Origin: DASWJZ01 sp963739005
GTDB taxonomy: Bacteria > Pseudomonadota > Alphaproteobacteria > Rhizobiales > Afifellaceae
DNA: 64,000 nucleotides
Assembly (NCBI GenBank): GCA_963739005.1
Contig: CAVTYQ010000002.1
Location: 248,001-312,000 of the forward strand
Direction: 5' to 3'
Shown here: positions 25,796 through 34,954 of the stretch, piece by piece
Layout of the letters: each line of letters starts with the position of its first letter
How positions within the stretch are numbered: position 1 is the stretch's first letter
The notes under the pieces: model-generated
The model's input: only the letters and a program-made list of their open reading frames with translations
The model's database searches: none
What the model was told of the DNA's origin: nothing
Program-made: the position numbers and the translations under genes

Positions 25796-28700
25796 CTACC
25801 CCCGTGCGAGCTCTGAAAGCAGGCTCGCCGCGACGCTGACCTTGGCCATCGAGGGACGGCGGTCGGAGAGTATCTTCTCGACCTGCTCGGCGGTCGCCGT
25901 GACTCGTTCGCCGGCGCCGGCTTCCCAGGCGGCAACGTCGCGGCCGCTGCCGTTCGCGATAACGCTCTGCGCGAGATCCCGATGCGCCGTCTCCAGGCTG
26001 TCGCGCGCCTTCTTGAGCGCCAGCCCCTCGTAATAGTCGCCGGTGACGACTTCCTCCGTCATCTGGTCGATGCGACCGAAGCCGAACCGGTCCGAAACCG
26101 CGAAATAAGCCTTCGCCGCATCCGCGAGGCTTCGCCCCGTGCGGTCGGCGATCGGGATGATGTTTGCCGCGCCCGCGAGAGTCGGAAGCAGCGCCAGCCG
26201 CGCCGCAAGGTCACCTGGCACGTGGCCGGGCTTCAGCTTGGTCTCGATATCGTGCACCGCCTTCATTTCCTCGCGCGGCAGCAGCGAGGGAAGAAGCGCG
26301 GCGAGCGTCACCAAAGCCTCGCGATAGTGTGCGATGATGCCGGCGAGCCCGGCAGCGGGATCGATGTTGCGCGTGAACCAGCTCATGCGATCGACCAGCA
26401 CGTCCTGCACTGTGGCGTAGAGGTCGAGCTGCAGACGGCCCGATATCCTGGCGTCGAGAGTGTCGATCTCGGCATGCAGCCCCTGCAGCTGGAAGCCGTC
26501 ACGCACCGCGGCGTAGGCGCGCGTCAGCTCCGCCACCGAGGCACCGGTGCGGTCGCGCGCGGCGACGAGAAGCGTCGGACCACCGCGATTGATGAGCGAG
26601 TTCGCGAGCTGTGTCGCGATGATCTCGCGGCGGAGCCGATGGCTCTCGATGCCCGCGGCATGGCGCTTCTGCATCTCCTCGGGGAAATAGCGGAAGAGTT
26701 CGCTGCCAAGATACGCGTCGTCGGGCACGGCGCTGCCGACGAGATCGTTGAAGAGCGCGATCTTGGCGAAGGCAAGGAGCGTTCCGATCTCCGAGCGCGT
26801 CAGACCGCGTCCGTTCGCGGCCCGCGTTTCGAGCACCGCATCGGCCGGCAGATCCTCGACGACGCGATCGAGGAGCCCGCGTTCCTCCAGTTCCGCCATC
26901 AGCCGCATCTGGTTGCCGAGATTCTCAAGCCCCCGGCGCTGTTCGAGCGAGATCGCCAGCGTCTGCTGATAGTTGTTGCGCAAGACCAGTTGCGCCACCT
27001 CGTCGGTCATCGACCTGAGCAGCGAGAGGCGCTTCCCTTCGCTGAGCTTCCTGGCGCGCACCGCTGGCGCGAGCGCGATCTTGATGTTGACCTCCACGTC
27101 CGAGGTGTTGACGCCGGCGGAATTGTCGATGGCGTCGGAGTTGCAGCGCCCGCCCTTCAGACCGTAGGCGATGCGCGCCTTCGGCGTCATTCCGAGATTG
27201 GCGCCTTCCCCCACCACCTTCGCCCCGATGTCGAGCGCGGAGATGCGGATTGCGTCGTTCGCCTTGTCGCCGACGGCCGCGTCCGTCTCCTCGGGCCCGC
27301 GCACGTAGGTGCCGATGCCGCCGAACCAGAGGAGATCGACCGGCGCTTTCAGGATCGCCGAGAGAATCTCCGAAGGGCGAGCAGTCGCCTTGCCGAGCCT
27401 CAGCAGCTTCTTCGCCTCCGGCGAAAGAGAAATCTGCTTTTCGCTCCGGGAGAACACGCCGCCGCCCTTCGAGATCAGGGCGCGGTCGTAGTCTTGCCAG
27501 CTTGACCGCGGCAGCGCGAAGAGACGCATGCGCTCGGCGAGCGCCCGCGCAGTATGCGGACTTGGATCGATGAAGATATCGCGGTGGTCGAAGGCGGCGA
27601 CGAGCTTGATCTCGGGCGAGAGCAGCATGCCATTACCGAACACGTCGCCCGACATGTCTCCGACGCCGGCGACAGTGAAGGCTTCTGTCTGGATATCGAC
27701 ATCCATCTCCCGGAAGTGCCGCTTCACCGCCTCCCAGGCGCCGCGCGCGGTGATCCCCATCACCTTGTGGTCGTAGCCGGCCGAACCGCCGGAAGCGAAG
27801 GCGTCGCCGAGCCAGAAGCCGCGCTGAAGCGCGATGCCGTTCGCCGTGTCGGAGAAGGTCGCGGTGCCCTTGTCGGCAGCGACGACGAGATAGGGATCGT
27901 CGGCATCGTGGCGGACGATATCCTTCGGCGGCACGACTGCGTCGCCATCGATGTCGTCGGTGACGGAAAGCAGCCGATCGACGAAGCGGATATAGGCCTG
28001 CCGCCCGGCCTCGAAGATCTGATCGCGCGGACCCGCCGGGAGTCGGCCCGGAACGAAGCCGCCCTTCGCGCCGACCGGCACGATGACGGCATTCTTCACC
28101 TGCTGCGCTTTCACGAGGCCGAGCACCTCGGTGCGGAAATCCTGCGGCCGGTCCGACCAGCGCAATCCCCCGCGCGCCACCGGTCCGAAGCGAAGGTGCA
28201 CGCCCTCCACTTGCGGCGCGTGCACGAAGATTTCCCGGAACGGACGCGGCAGCGGCACGAAGGCGAGCGTGTCTGGTTTGATCTTGATCGTGATCGCGTC
28301 CGATTCCTCGGCACCCTCGGCAAAGAAGTCTGTCCGCTGCGCCGCCTCGATCACCTGGCGGAAGGCGCGGAGGATCGTGTCGTCGTCGAGGCTCGCGACC
28401 TTCTCAAGCGCTGCTTCGATCTTGCGGGCAAGCCGTGCTTCCTCCCGCGCGCGATCCTCGGCGCCCGGCCGGAAGCGCGTTTCGAAAAGCTCGACCAGAA
28501 GCGTTGCGATCCCCGGATAGCGCCCGACCGCGCCCCAGAGATAGTCGATCGAATAGGGAATCGCGGTTTGGCGGAGATAGCGTGCGATGGTCCGAAGCAG
28601 CGCCGCGCGCCGCCAATCGAGGCCGGCGGAGAGGATGAGCGCGTTGAAACCGTCGCTCATCGCCTTGTCGCGCCACACGGCGAGCACCGCGTCGTGGAGA

Positions 28701-30583
28701 CGCGCCGCCGCGGCAAGGTCGATGGCGCCGCCGTCCGCGCCGACAAGCGTCATGTCGTGCCGGTAGAGCGGCGGCCCGTCCTTCCGCCCCACGCGGTAGG
28801 TGCGCTCGTTGACGACCGCGAAGCCGAAATTCTCCAGGAGCGGCACGCGCCGCGAAAGCGGGATCGGATCACCGAGGTGGTGAAACGTCATGACCGCGCG
28901 CGTCTCGGGCATATGCGCCGGCCGGAAGAAGCGGACCTCGATATCGTCAGCCGCGAGCCGCTCGGCGACCTCCATGTCGGCGAGTGCATCCTGGGCGGAG
29001 AACGCCGCGCGATAGTCGGGGGCGAAGGCGCTCACATAATCGCTCAGGAGCTCGGTGACCCGCTCCGGTGCGTGGACCGCGTTCAGCGCCTCTTCCAAGT
29101 CGTCATCGAAATTCCGCACGATGCCGCGGATGCGCGCTTCGACCTCCGCCTGCGACGGGTCGGGACCCTCGGTCGGATTGCGGCCGATGATGAATTGGAC
29201 TCGCGTCAGGTGCGGCAACGAGAAGTCGGGGAAGAACGCCGACACGCGTCCGTCGTAGAGCTCCGCCAGCGCCTCGCCAATCCGCTGGCGCTGATCGGAG
29301 GTGTAGCGATCACGCGGGACGAAGACGAGGACGGACACGAAGCGATCGAAGCGGTCGCGGCGCGGCAACGCGCGGACGCGCGGGCGCTCCTCCAGCCGCA
29401 GGATCGCCATCGCGGATTCGTAAAGCAGCGGAATCTCTGCCTGGAAAAGCTCGGTGCGGGGATAGTTCTCGAGAATATTGAGCAGCGCCTTGCCGGAATG
29501 GCTGAGCGGGTCGAGGCCGGCGCGCTTGACGATGTCGGCGACCCGACGCCGGATCAGTGGAATGCGTTCGGCCGACTGCGTGAACGCGGTGGAGGTGAAG
29601 AGGCCGACGATTCGAAGCTCGCCCTTGACCTTGCCGGCCTCGAATATCTTCACCCCGACATAGTCCATGTAGTCGCGCCGATGGATGCGCGTCTTGACGT
29701 TCGCCTTGGTCACGATCACCGGGTCGGGCGCCATCAGGAAGGCTCGGATCTCCGGCGTGATGGTGACCACCTCCGGACCGCGGCGAAGCACCGTCACCGT
29801 GGGATCGCGGAGCAGTCCGAGACCGCGGCCCTCGGACGTCTCCAAAAAGTCTCCCGAGTTTTCGTCGTAGGAATATTCGCGCATGCCGAGGAAGACGAAG
29901 TTCCCGTCGTCGAGCCATTGCAGGAACTCGATCGTTTCCTCCACCTCCTTGCCGGGAAACGACGGATGGTTGCGGCGGACGTCGTCGATCGCGCGCTCAA
30001 GCCGCGCCCGCATCGCTTCCCAGTCATCGGTCGCGAGCCGCACCTCCCGGAGAAGCGAAGAGACGTTCTCCGCGAGCGCGCCCTGGACCGCCGCATCGCG
30101 GATCAGCGGCACATGCACGTGCACGAAGCTCTCGCGCTTGCTGCCGGCGGACGGCTTCCGCGCCACGGGTCCAAAGTTGACGACGGCCCCGTCCGCGTCC
30201 CGCTCGACATCGAGGATCGGATGCACGACGAGGCGGACGGAGTGACCGAGCGCCTGCAACTCGCCGAGCAGCGAATCGAAGATGAACGGTCGGTTCAGGG
30301 TCGAAAGCTCGATCGCCGTGTGGGCGCGGCCTTTGAGATCCGTCCCCTCGGCGTCGGCGACCCTGACGGCGTTCGGCTTTCCGCGCTGCCGGAAGAAGGC
30401 GAAGGCGTCGCGGGTGATGGTGGCGAGCGCCGGTGCGTCGTATTCGACGATGTCCTCACCCGCGCCCTGCTCGAAGAGCAGCTCGGCGAACGCCGCGAGC
30501 CTCTTGCCCTCGCGCGCGGCCGCCAGCAGCTTGCGAGCGGCGGCGATCCGCTTTTTCTTTTCCGCGTCGAAGCGGTTCGGCAC
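25796..30583 (-). CDS. gdhB: NAD-specific glutamate dehydrogenase, large (180-kDa) class
   Basis: Catabolic NAD-dependent glutamate dehydrogenase, 1595 aa, the usual size of this bacterial class. The regulatory N-terminal half (about 1-700) has ACT-like segments (STLNRPFIFDSLLGELQALG, LRDPTVTVLRRGPEV). The catalytic region begins near 800 with RGGLRWSDRPQDFRTEVLG and VKNAVIVPVGAKGGF, followed by ERMRLFALPRSSWQDYDR and DLLWFGGIGTYVR. GTG 30583 follows AGGAGG closely. It lies 119 bp downstream of dgoA on the same strand. It would release ammonia from glutamate, complementing PutA, and it shares the 2-oxoglutarate node with the KGSADH step upstream. The symbol follows the Pseudomonas name. Confidence 0.95.
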   Translation of the reverse strand: MPNRFDAEKKKRIAAARKLLAAAREGKRLAAFAELLFEQGAGEDIVEYDAPALATITRDAFAFFRQRGKPNAVRVADAEGTDLKGRAHTAIELSTLNRPFIFDSLLGELQALGHSVRLVVHPILDVERDADGAVVNFGPVARKPSAGSKRESFVHVHVPLIRDAAVQGALAENVSSLLREVRLATDDWEAMRARLERAIDDVRRNHPSFPGKEVEETIEFLQWLDDGNFVFLGMREYSYDENSGDFLETSEGRGLGLLRDPTVTVLRRGPEVVTITPEIRAFLMAPDPVIVTKANVKTRIHRRDYMDYVGVKIFEAGKVKGELRIVGLFTSTAFTQSAERIPLIRRRVADIVKRAGLDPLSHSGKALLNILENYPRTELFQAEIPLLYESAMAILRLEERPRVRALPRRDRFDRFVSVLVFVPRDRYTSDQRQRIGEALAELYDGRVSAFFPDFSLPHLTRVQFIIGRNPTEGPDPSQAEVEARIRGIVRNFDDDLEEALNAVHAPERVTELLSDYVSAFAPDYRAAFSAQDALADMEVAERLAADDIEVRFFRPAHMPETRAVMTFHHLGDPIPLSRRVPLLENFGFAVVNERTYRVGRKDGPPLYRHDMTLVGADGGAIDLAAAARLHDAVLAVWRDKAMSDGFNALILSAGLDWRRAALLRTIARYLRQTAIPYSIDYLWGAVGRYPGIATLLVELFETRFRPGAEDRAREEARLARKIEAALEKVASLDDDTILRAFRQVIEAAQRTDFFAEGAEESDAITIKIKPDTLAFVPLPRPFREIFVHAPQVEGVHLRFGPVARGGLRWSDRPQDFRTEVLGLVKAQQVKNAVIVPVGAKGGFVPGRLPAGPRDQIFEAGRQAYIRFVDRLLSVTDDIDGDAVVPPKDIVRHDADDPYLVVAADKGTATFSDTANGIALQRGFWLGDAFASGGSAGYDHKVMGITARGAWEAVKRHFREMDVDIQTEAFTVAGVGDMSGDVFGNGMLLSPEIKLVAAFDHRDIFIDPSPHTARALAERMRLFALPRSSWQDYDRALISKGGGVFSRSEKQISLSPEAKKLLRLGKATARPSEILSAILKAPVDLLWFGGIGTYVRGPEETDAAVGDKANDAIRISALDIGAKVVGEGANLGMTPKARIAYGLKGGRCNSDAIDNSAGVNTSDVEVNIKIALAPAVRARKLSEGKRLSLLRSMTDEVAQLVLRNNYQQTLAISLEQRRGLENLGNQMRLMAELEERGLLDRVVEDLPADAVLETRAANGRGLTRSEIGTLLAFAKIALFNDLVGSAVPDDAYLGSELFRYFPEEMQKRHAAGIESHRLRREIIATQLANSLINRGGPTLLVAARDRTGASVAELTRAYAAVRDGFQLQGLHAEIDTLDARISGRLQLDLYATVQDVLVDRMSWFTRNIDPAAGLAGIIAHYREALVTLAALLPSLLPREEMKAVHDIETKLKPGHVPGDLAARLALLPTLAGAANIIPIADRTGRSLADAAKAYFAVSDRFGFGRIDQMTEEVVTGDYYEGLALKKARDSLETAHRDLAQSVIANGSGRDVAAWEAGAGERVTATAEQVEKILSDRRPSMAKVSVAASLLSELARG

Positions 30584-30702
30584 GGCCTCCTCCTAAGTCT
30601 TCTTCTTGCGCCTTCTTGCGCCGCAGACGACGGGCCGGGGCGCAGATGGCCCTCATTTCATAGCACCGTCATGCGTCCGAACCACGACGGCAGGAAGCGA
30701 CC

Positions 30703-31335
30703 TTAGCCCTTGATGCCGCGCCACGCCGCAACGAAAGCGGCCGCGCGTGTCGCCAACTCCTCGGCACCGATGCCGGGCCGGTAGAGGGCCGAACCGATAC
30801 CGAAGCCGGTCGCGCCGGCCGCGACATAGTCCGCCATCCCGTCCGCTGTGATACCGCCGACCGGCAGCAGCGGAACGTCAGCCGGGACGACCGCCCGCCA
30901 GGCCTTCACAGCCGCAGGCGGCAAAGTCTCCGCCGGAAAGAGCTTCAAACCGTCGGCGCCGGCCTGGAGCGCGGCGAAGCCTTCGGTCGGCGTGGCGACG
31001 CCGGGCAAGCACCAGGCGCCGGCTGCCTTCGCGGCGCGAATGACCGTCGCGTCGGAATGCGGCATCACCACCAGCCGCCCGCCGGAATCGGCCGTCTGCC
31101 GTGCCGCGTCCGCCGACATGACCGTGCCGGCGCCGATCAGCGCCGCGTGGCCGAGAGCCTCCGCGAGCGTCTCGATCGAGCGGAACGGGTCGGGCGAGTT
31201 GAGCGGCACCTCGATGATGCGAAAACCCGCTTCGACCAGCGCGGTCCCAAGCCCGAGGACTTCCTCCGGCGCGACGCCACGCAGGATTGCGACGAGCGGA
31301 AGCTCGGTCATCGCCTGGCTCAGATCGATCGCCAT
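30703..31335 (-). CDS. dgoA: 2-dehydro-3-deoxy-6-phosphogalactonate aldolase
   Basis: Class I aldolase of 210 aa that splits KDPGal into pyruvate and glyceraldehyde 3-phosphate, the last step of the De Ley-Doudoroff galactose pathway. ILRGV at residues 17-21, catalytic Glu42 in IEVPLNSPDPF, and Schiff-base Lys131 in GLKLFPAE are visible. The NSPDPF variant after EVPL is typical of KDPGal rather than KDPG aldolases. It sits 10 bp after dgoK, which makes the galactonate assignment strong. Confidence 0.92.
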   Translation of the reverse strand: MAIDLSQAMTELPLVAILRGVAPEEVLGLGTALVEAGFRIIEVPLNSPDPFRSIETLAEALGHAALIGAGTVMSADAARQTADSGGRLVVMPHSDATVIRAAKAAGAWCLPGVATPTEGFAALQAGADGLKLFPAETLPPAAVKAWRAVVPADVPLLPVGGITADGMADYVAAGATGFGIGSALYRPGIGAEELATRAAAFVAAWRGIKG

Positions 31336-31345
31336 CCGCGCTCCC

Positions 31346-32260
31346 TCAGGCCGCGCCGATCAGGCCGGCCGCACCTGCGATCGCCACGTAGCCCGCCGCG
31401 ATACAGTCGGACGGAACGACACTGGCACCGACGCCAAGGATATCCGCCGCCGCATGATAGCGCTCGGCGAGCAATTCCGATGCGACAATGCCGATGGCGT
31501 GGCGGTCCGCGGTCACCGCATCGGCCATCTCCGCGCCAATCAGGAGCCCGCTCAGATAGTCGGACAGTTCCTCCGCCTGAAGCGTGGAGAAGAGTCCGGC
31601 GGTGCGCACGGCGAAGAGACGGCTTAACAGCGCGCCCGGCGTGCCGGGCCATGCGCCGAGTGCGACGCCTTTTGTGAACGCTTCGTCGCTTCTCCTAGAG
31701 TCATGCATGAGCCGGCCGAGGATCGTGTGGTCACACGCCGCGGCGAAGATCTCGCCGGTCATATAGGTGGCGAAACGCACCACCTTGCCTTGCTCGACGA
31801 CCACCCACTTGGAATGCGTGCCGGGTAGCAGGAAGCGCCCGCCATCGACCCCGAGAACCGCCAGCGCGCCGAAAACCTGCGTCTCCTCGCCGCGGATCAC
31901 GTCGCTCCTGGTGTCGTGCTCCGTCCTCAGTCCCGGCACGATTCGAACGTCGGCCGCGTCAAAGGGCACCGGAGCGAGCGAAGCCGCAAGGTCCGCGAGC
32001 CCGGCGGGCGTAGAGACGTAAGGCGCTTCGACCCAGCCCTGCCTGCTCCCGATCATCCCCGACATCAGGATCGGGAGCGCGCCGTCGGCAAGCCATTCGC
32101 CGATCCGGGCGGTCAGCACCAATCCGAACTTCCCGTCCGTCACGGTCATGATTCCGTTCGGGCCGGCGCGGCGATCGAGGATCGTCCCGGCGCTGTCGAG
32201 CAGGAACGCGCGAAAGTTGCTGGTGCCCCAGTCGACCCCGATCAGCGCCGCCCCGCTCAC
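31346..32260 (-). CDS. dgoK: 2-dehydro-3-deoxygalactonokinase
   Basis: ATP-dependent kinase of 304 aa that phosphorylates 2-keto-3-deoxygalactonate. It has the DgoK family start IGVDWGTSNFRAFLLD (ATPase phosphate-1 motif), GMIGSRQGWVEAPYV near residues 70-84, and FLLPGTHSKWV. The fold is actin-like. It lies 13 bp after the aldehyde dehydrogenase and 10 bp before dgoA. Together these two genes complete the lower galactonate route; no galactonate dehydratase is in the window. Confidence 0.93.
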   Translation of the reverse strand: MSGAALIGVDWGTSNFRAFLLDSAGTILDRRAGPNGIMTVTDGKFGLVLTARIGEWLADGALPILMSGMIGSRQGWVEAPYVSTPAGLADLAASLAPVPFDAADVRIVPGLRTEHDTRSDVIRGEETQVFGALAVLGVDGGRFLLPGTHSKWVVVEQGKVVRFATYMTGEIFAAACDHTILGRLMHDSRRSDEAFTKGVALGAWPGTPGALLSRLFAVRTAGLFSTLQAEELSDYLSGLLIGAEMADAVTADRHAIGIVASELLAERYHAAADILGVGASVVPSDCIAAGYVAIAGAAGLIGAA

Positions 32261-32273
32261 CCGCGCTGCCCGC

Positions 32274-33716
32274 TCAGACAGGCAGCTGATAGGTCGTCTT
32301 GACGATCGTATAGAACTCGACTGCGTAGCGGCCTTGCTCGCGCGTGCCGTAGGACGAGCCTTTGCGGCCGCCGAAGGGCACGTGATAGTCGACGCCGGCG
32401 GTCGGCAGGTTCACCATCACCATCCCCGCCTCGCTGTTCTTGCGGAAGTGCGTGGCGTGCTTGAGGCTTGCGGTGCAGATTCCGGAGGAGAGCCCGAAGG
32501 GCGTGTCGTTCGCGACGGCGAGCGCTTCGTCGTAGTCCTTCACGCGGACGACGGTCGCGATCGGCCCGAAAATCTCCTCGCGGTTGACGCGCATGGCGTT
32601 CGTCGTCTCGGTGAGGAGCGCCGGCTGCAGATAGAAGCCGGGCGTCGCGCGGTTCAGACGCTCGCCGCCCCAGGCAAGCTTGGCGCCCTCCTTGCGGCCG
32701 ATCTCGATATAGTCCTGATCCTGCTTCAACTGCGTGGCGTCGACCACCGGGCCAATATGCGTGCCCTCCTTCACCGCGTCGTCGACGTTGAGCCCCTTCA
32801 TGCGCTCAACCAGCGCGTCGACGAAGCGATCGTGGATGCCCTGCGTCACCACAAGGCGCGAGGAGGCGGTACAGCGCTGGCCGGTCGAGAAGAAAGCCCC
32901 GTTCGCAGCGCATTCGACCGCCGTTTTCAGGTCGGCGTCGTCGAGGACGACGAGCGGGTTCTTGCCGCCCATCTCAAGCTGGAAACGGCGCAGGTGCTCG
33001 GCCGACGCTTTCGCGACCCGCCTGCCGGTCTCGACCGAGCCGGTGAAGGAGATGGCGTTGACGTCGGGACTGTCGAGGATCGCCTGCCCAACGACCGAGC
33101 CGCGGCCCATCACGAGATTGAAGACGCCCTTCGGCAGGCCGGCGCGATTCAAGATATCGGCGAGCGCCCAGGCGCAACCCGGCACCAGGTCCGCCGGCTT
33201 CATCACCACCGTGTTGCCGAAGGCGAGCGCCGGCGCGAGCTTCCACGCCGGGATCGCGATCGGGAAATTCCAGGGGGTGATGAGCCCGACGACCCCGGCG
33301 GGCTCGCGCTCGATCATCACTTCGACGCCCGGCCTGACGCTCGGCACGAGCTCGCCCGCGAGCCGGAGCGCCTCGCCTGCGAAGAACGCGAAGATCTGGC
33401 CGGCGCGGATCGTCTCGCCGATGCCCTCTGCCAGCGTCTTCCCCTCCTCGCGCGAAAGCAGCCGCCCAAGCTCGTCCTTGCGCGCCAGAATCTCGTCGGA
33501 CGCCTTCTTCAGAATCTCGTATCGCTGTTGCACCCCGGAGCGCGACCAGGCCGGAAACGCCGCCTTGGCAGCCGCGATCGCCTGCTCCGCATCGGCCTTC
33601 GAGCCGCGCGCGTAGCGGCCGACCACCTCGTCGGTGTTGGACGGGTTGATGTCGTCGGTCGCGTCTCCGCTCTCGATCCATTCGCCGGCGATGAGATTGC
33701 GATGAAGATCGGTCAT
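32274..33716 (-). CDS. Alpha-ketoglutarate semialdehyde dehydrogenase (aldehyde dehydrogenase family)
   Basis: NAD(P)-dependent aldehyde dehydrogenase of 480 aa from ATG 33716. Active-site residues are Asn150 (PWNFP), Lys173, Glu248 (LEMGGKNP) and Cys282 (GQRCTASSR). The FTGSVETGRRVA cofactor motif is intact. Sequence style (NPSNTDEVVGRYARGS, NLPTAGVDYHVPFGGRKGSSYGTREQG in parts) and its place beside GguC match KGSADH, which makes 2-oxoglutarate at the end of non-phosphorylative arabinose, xylose or galactarate pathways. The longer frame to 33869 overlaps gguC and is not used. Confidence 0.88.
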   Translation of the reverse strand: MTDLHRNLIAGEWIESGDATDDINPSNTDEVVGRYARGSKADAEQAIAAAKAAFPAWSRSGVQQRYEILKKASDEILARKDELGRLLSREEGKTLAEGIGETIRAGQIFAFFAGEALRLAGELVPSVRPGVEVMIEREPAGVVGLITPWNFPIAIPAWKLAPALAFGNTVVMKPADLVPGCAWALADILNRAGLPKGVFNLVMGRGSVVGQAILDSPDVNAISFTGSVETGRRVAKASAEHLRRFQLEMGGKNPLVVLDDADLKTAVECAANGAFFSTGQRCTASSRLVVTQGIHDRFVDALVERMKGLNVDDAVKEGTHIGPVVDATQLKQDQDYIEIGRKEGAKLAWGGERLNRATPGFYLQPALLTETTNAMRVNREEIFGPIATVVRVKDYDEALAVANDTPFGLSSGICTASLKHATHFRKNSEAGMVMVNLPTAGVDYHVPFGGRKGSSYGTREQGRYAVEFYTIVKTTYQLPV

Positions 33717-33753
33717 TCGAGGCCTCGCGGACAGCTTTGTGTGGGGGAGGATT

Positions 33754-34743
33754 TCAGAGGGGCTCGACCGATATAGGCCGATCGGCCCTGCCCGCAACGA
33801 GCGGATTCCTGAGCGGACGGCCGAAAACCGGCACATCGACCTCGAAAACATCGCCCGGCCTCGTCGCAAAGCCCTCCGCGCAACTCAAGGCGCTGGCGCC
33901 ATAATAGTAGACGTGCACGTCGCCCGGCCGGCGAAAGCCTGCATATTTGAAGTGATGCTGCTCGAGATTGGCAATCGAGTGGCACATGTTCTCCTCGCCG
34001 GAGAGGAGCTCGCCGCTCCACGCTTCCTTTCCGTCCCGCAGGATGCGCACGCGTCCCTTCACCTCATTCGGCAACGCCCCGACAAAGAGCTCCGGTCCGA
34101 AGGACGACTGACGAAGCTTCGAATGCGCCAGATAGAGATAGTTCCGCCGCTCCATCACGTGATCTGAATATTCGTTGCCGATGGCGAAGCCGACGCGGAG
34201 CACCGCGCTGTCGTCGCCGATCACGTAGAGGCCGACGACCTCGCCCTCCTCGCCACCGTCCTCCGCGTAGCCCGGAAGCTCGACCGGTTGCTCGGGGGCG
34301 ACAAGCCACGAGCCGTCGCCCTTGTAGGCCCACTCCGGCTGCACGCCGATTGCGCCCTTCTTCGGCTTTCCGCCTTCGAGCCCGAGCTTGAACATCTTCA
34401 TGGAGTCACTCAGGTCGGCGCCTTGCAGCTTGGCATGCATGGAATCGCGTGACTGCGCGCTGCCGAGATGCGTGAGACCGGTCAGCGCGACGACGACGTG
34501 CGGCGGCTCGGGGTGGTCGAGCGGCAGAAGCAGCCGCTTTTCCGCGATCAGCCGGTCATAGTCGACGGCGTCGCCGAGTCCCTGCGCCTCGACGGTGGCG
34601 ACGAGCGAACGCTTCGCCCGATGCGCTGCAAGCGCAAGGTCGCGAACGCTCGTGGCTCCGCGCACGATCTTCGGCGCGCCTTCGCCCACGATCGCGGCGA
34701 CGGCGCGGGCTCCGTCCGAGCCCACGAATTGAATGAGGCGCAT
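33754..34743 (-). CDS. gguC: GguC/AraD1 family protein (fumarylacetoacetate-hydrolase fold)
   Basis: Cytoplasmic 329-aa protein of the FAH superfamily. It starts MRLIQFVGSDGARAVAAI and has YKGDGSWLVAP, EEGEVVGLYVIGDD (with metal-binding Glu residues), GFAIGNEYSDHVMERRNYLYLAHSKLR and YYYGASALS. These match GguC, the gene following chvE-gguA-gguB in Agrobacterium. FAH-fold enzymes of this group are candidates for 2-keto-3-deoxy-sugar-acid dehydratase or hydrolase steps, which fits the neighbouring KGSADH. It is the first gene of the operon gguC, KGSADH, dgoK, dgoA; start ATG 34743. Confidence 0.85.
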   Translation of the reverse strand: MRLIQFVGSDGARAVAAIVGEGAPKIVRGATSVRDLALAAHRAKRSLVATVEAQGLGDAVDYDRLIAEKRLLLPLDHPEPPHVVVALTGLTHLGSAQSRDSMHAKLQGADLSDSMKMFKLGLEGGKPKKGAIGVQPEWAYKGDGSWLVAPEQPVELPGYAEDGGEEGEVVGLYVIGDDSAVLRVGFAIGNEYSDHVMERRNYLYLAHSKLRQSSFGPELFVGALPNEVKGRVRILRDGKEAWSGELLSGEENMCHSIANLEQHHFKYAGFRRPGDVHVYYYGASALSCAEGFATRPGDVFEVDVPVFGRPLRNPLVAGRADRPISVEPL

Positions 34744-34794
34744 TTCCCCTCCCCACGTTCGGACGGACGCCCGCCATGCGATTCCAAATTCGAG

Positions 34795-34814
34795 CATCCG
34801 TCGTTGTCCGGATG
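34795..34814. promoter_or_regulatory. Inverted repeat between gguC and the aldose 1-epimerase gene
   Basis: CATCCG (34795-34800) and CGGATG (34809-34814), a perfect 6-bp inverted repeat with 8-bp spacer. It lies in the 211-bp divergent region about 52 bp from the gguC start. This is a possible operator for coordinated control of both directions; no binding protein is identified. Confidence 0.35.
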
Positions 34815-34954
34815 TCGGCGGCGGCTTTCGTCGATTTCCTCTTGGCGCAATTCCGGGGGCGAAACGAGCCCACCGGATGCGCTTGCGTCTCTGTTATGAT
34901 CTATTTCGACTGGCCATTCCTGCGTCAAGAGAAGCCAGGCGGTGAGGAGGGACC

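Noticed and set aside
30603..30622. Perfect tandem repeat of a 10-mer (TTCTTGCGCC twice) upstream of the glutamate dehydrogenase gene
   Set aside because: Only two copies, located just upstream of the start on the far side of the ribosome site. It may be polymerase slippage and has no evident function.
27554..30706. A 1050-codon open frame on the plus strand
   Set aside because: It is fully antisense to the NAD-glutamate dehydrogenase. Its composition is Arg/Asp/Glu-rich, without recognisable domains, as expected from GC-rich third positions read on the opposite strand.
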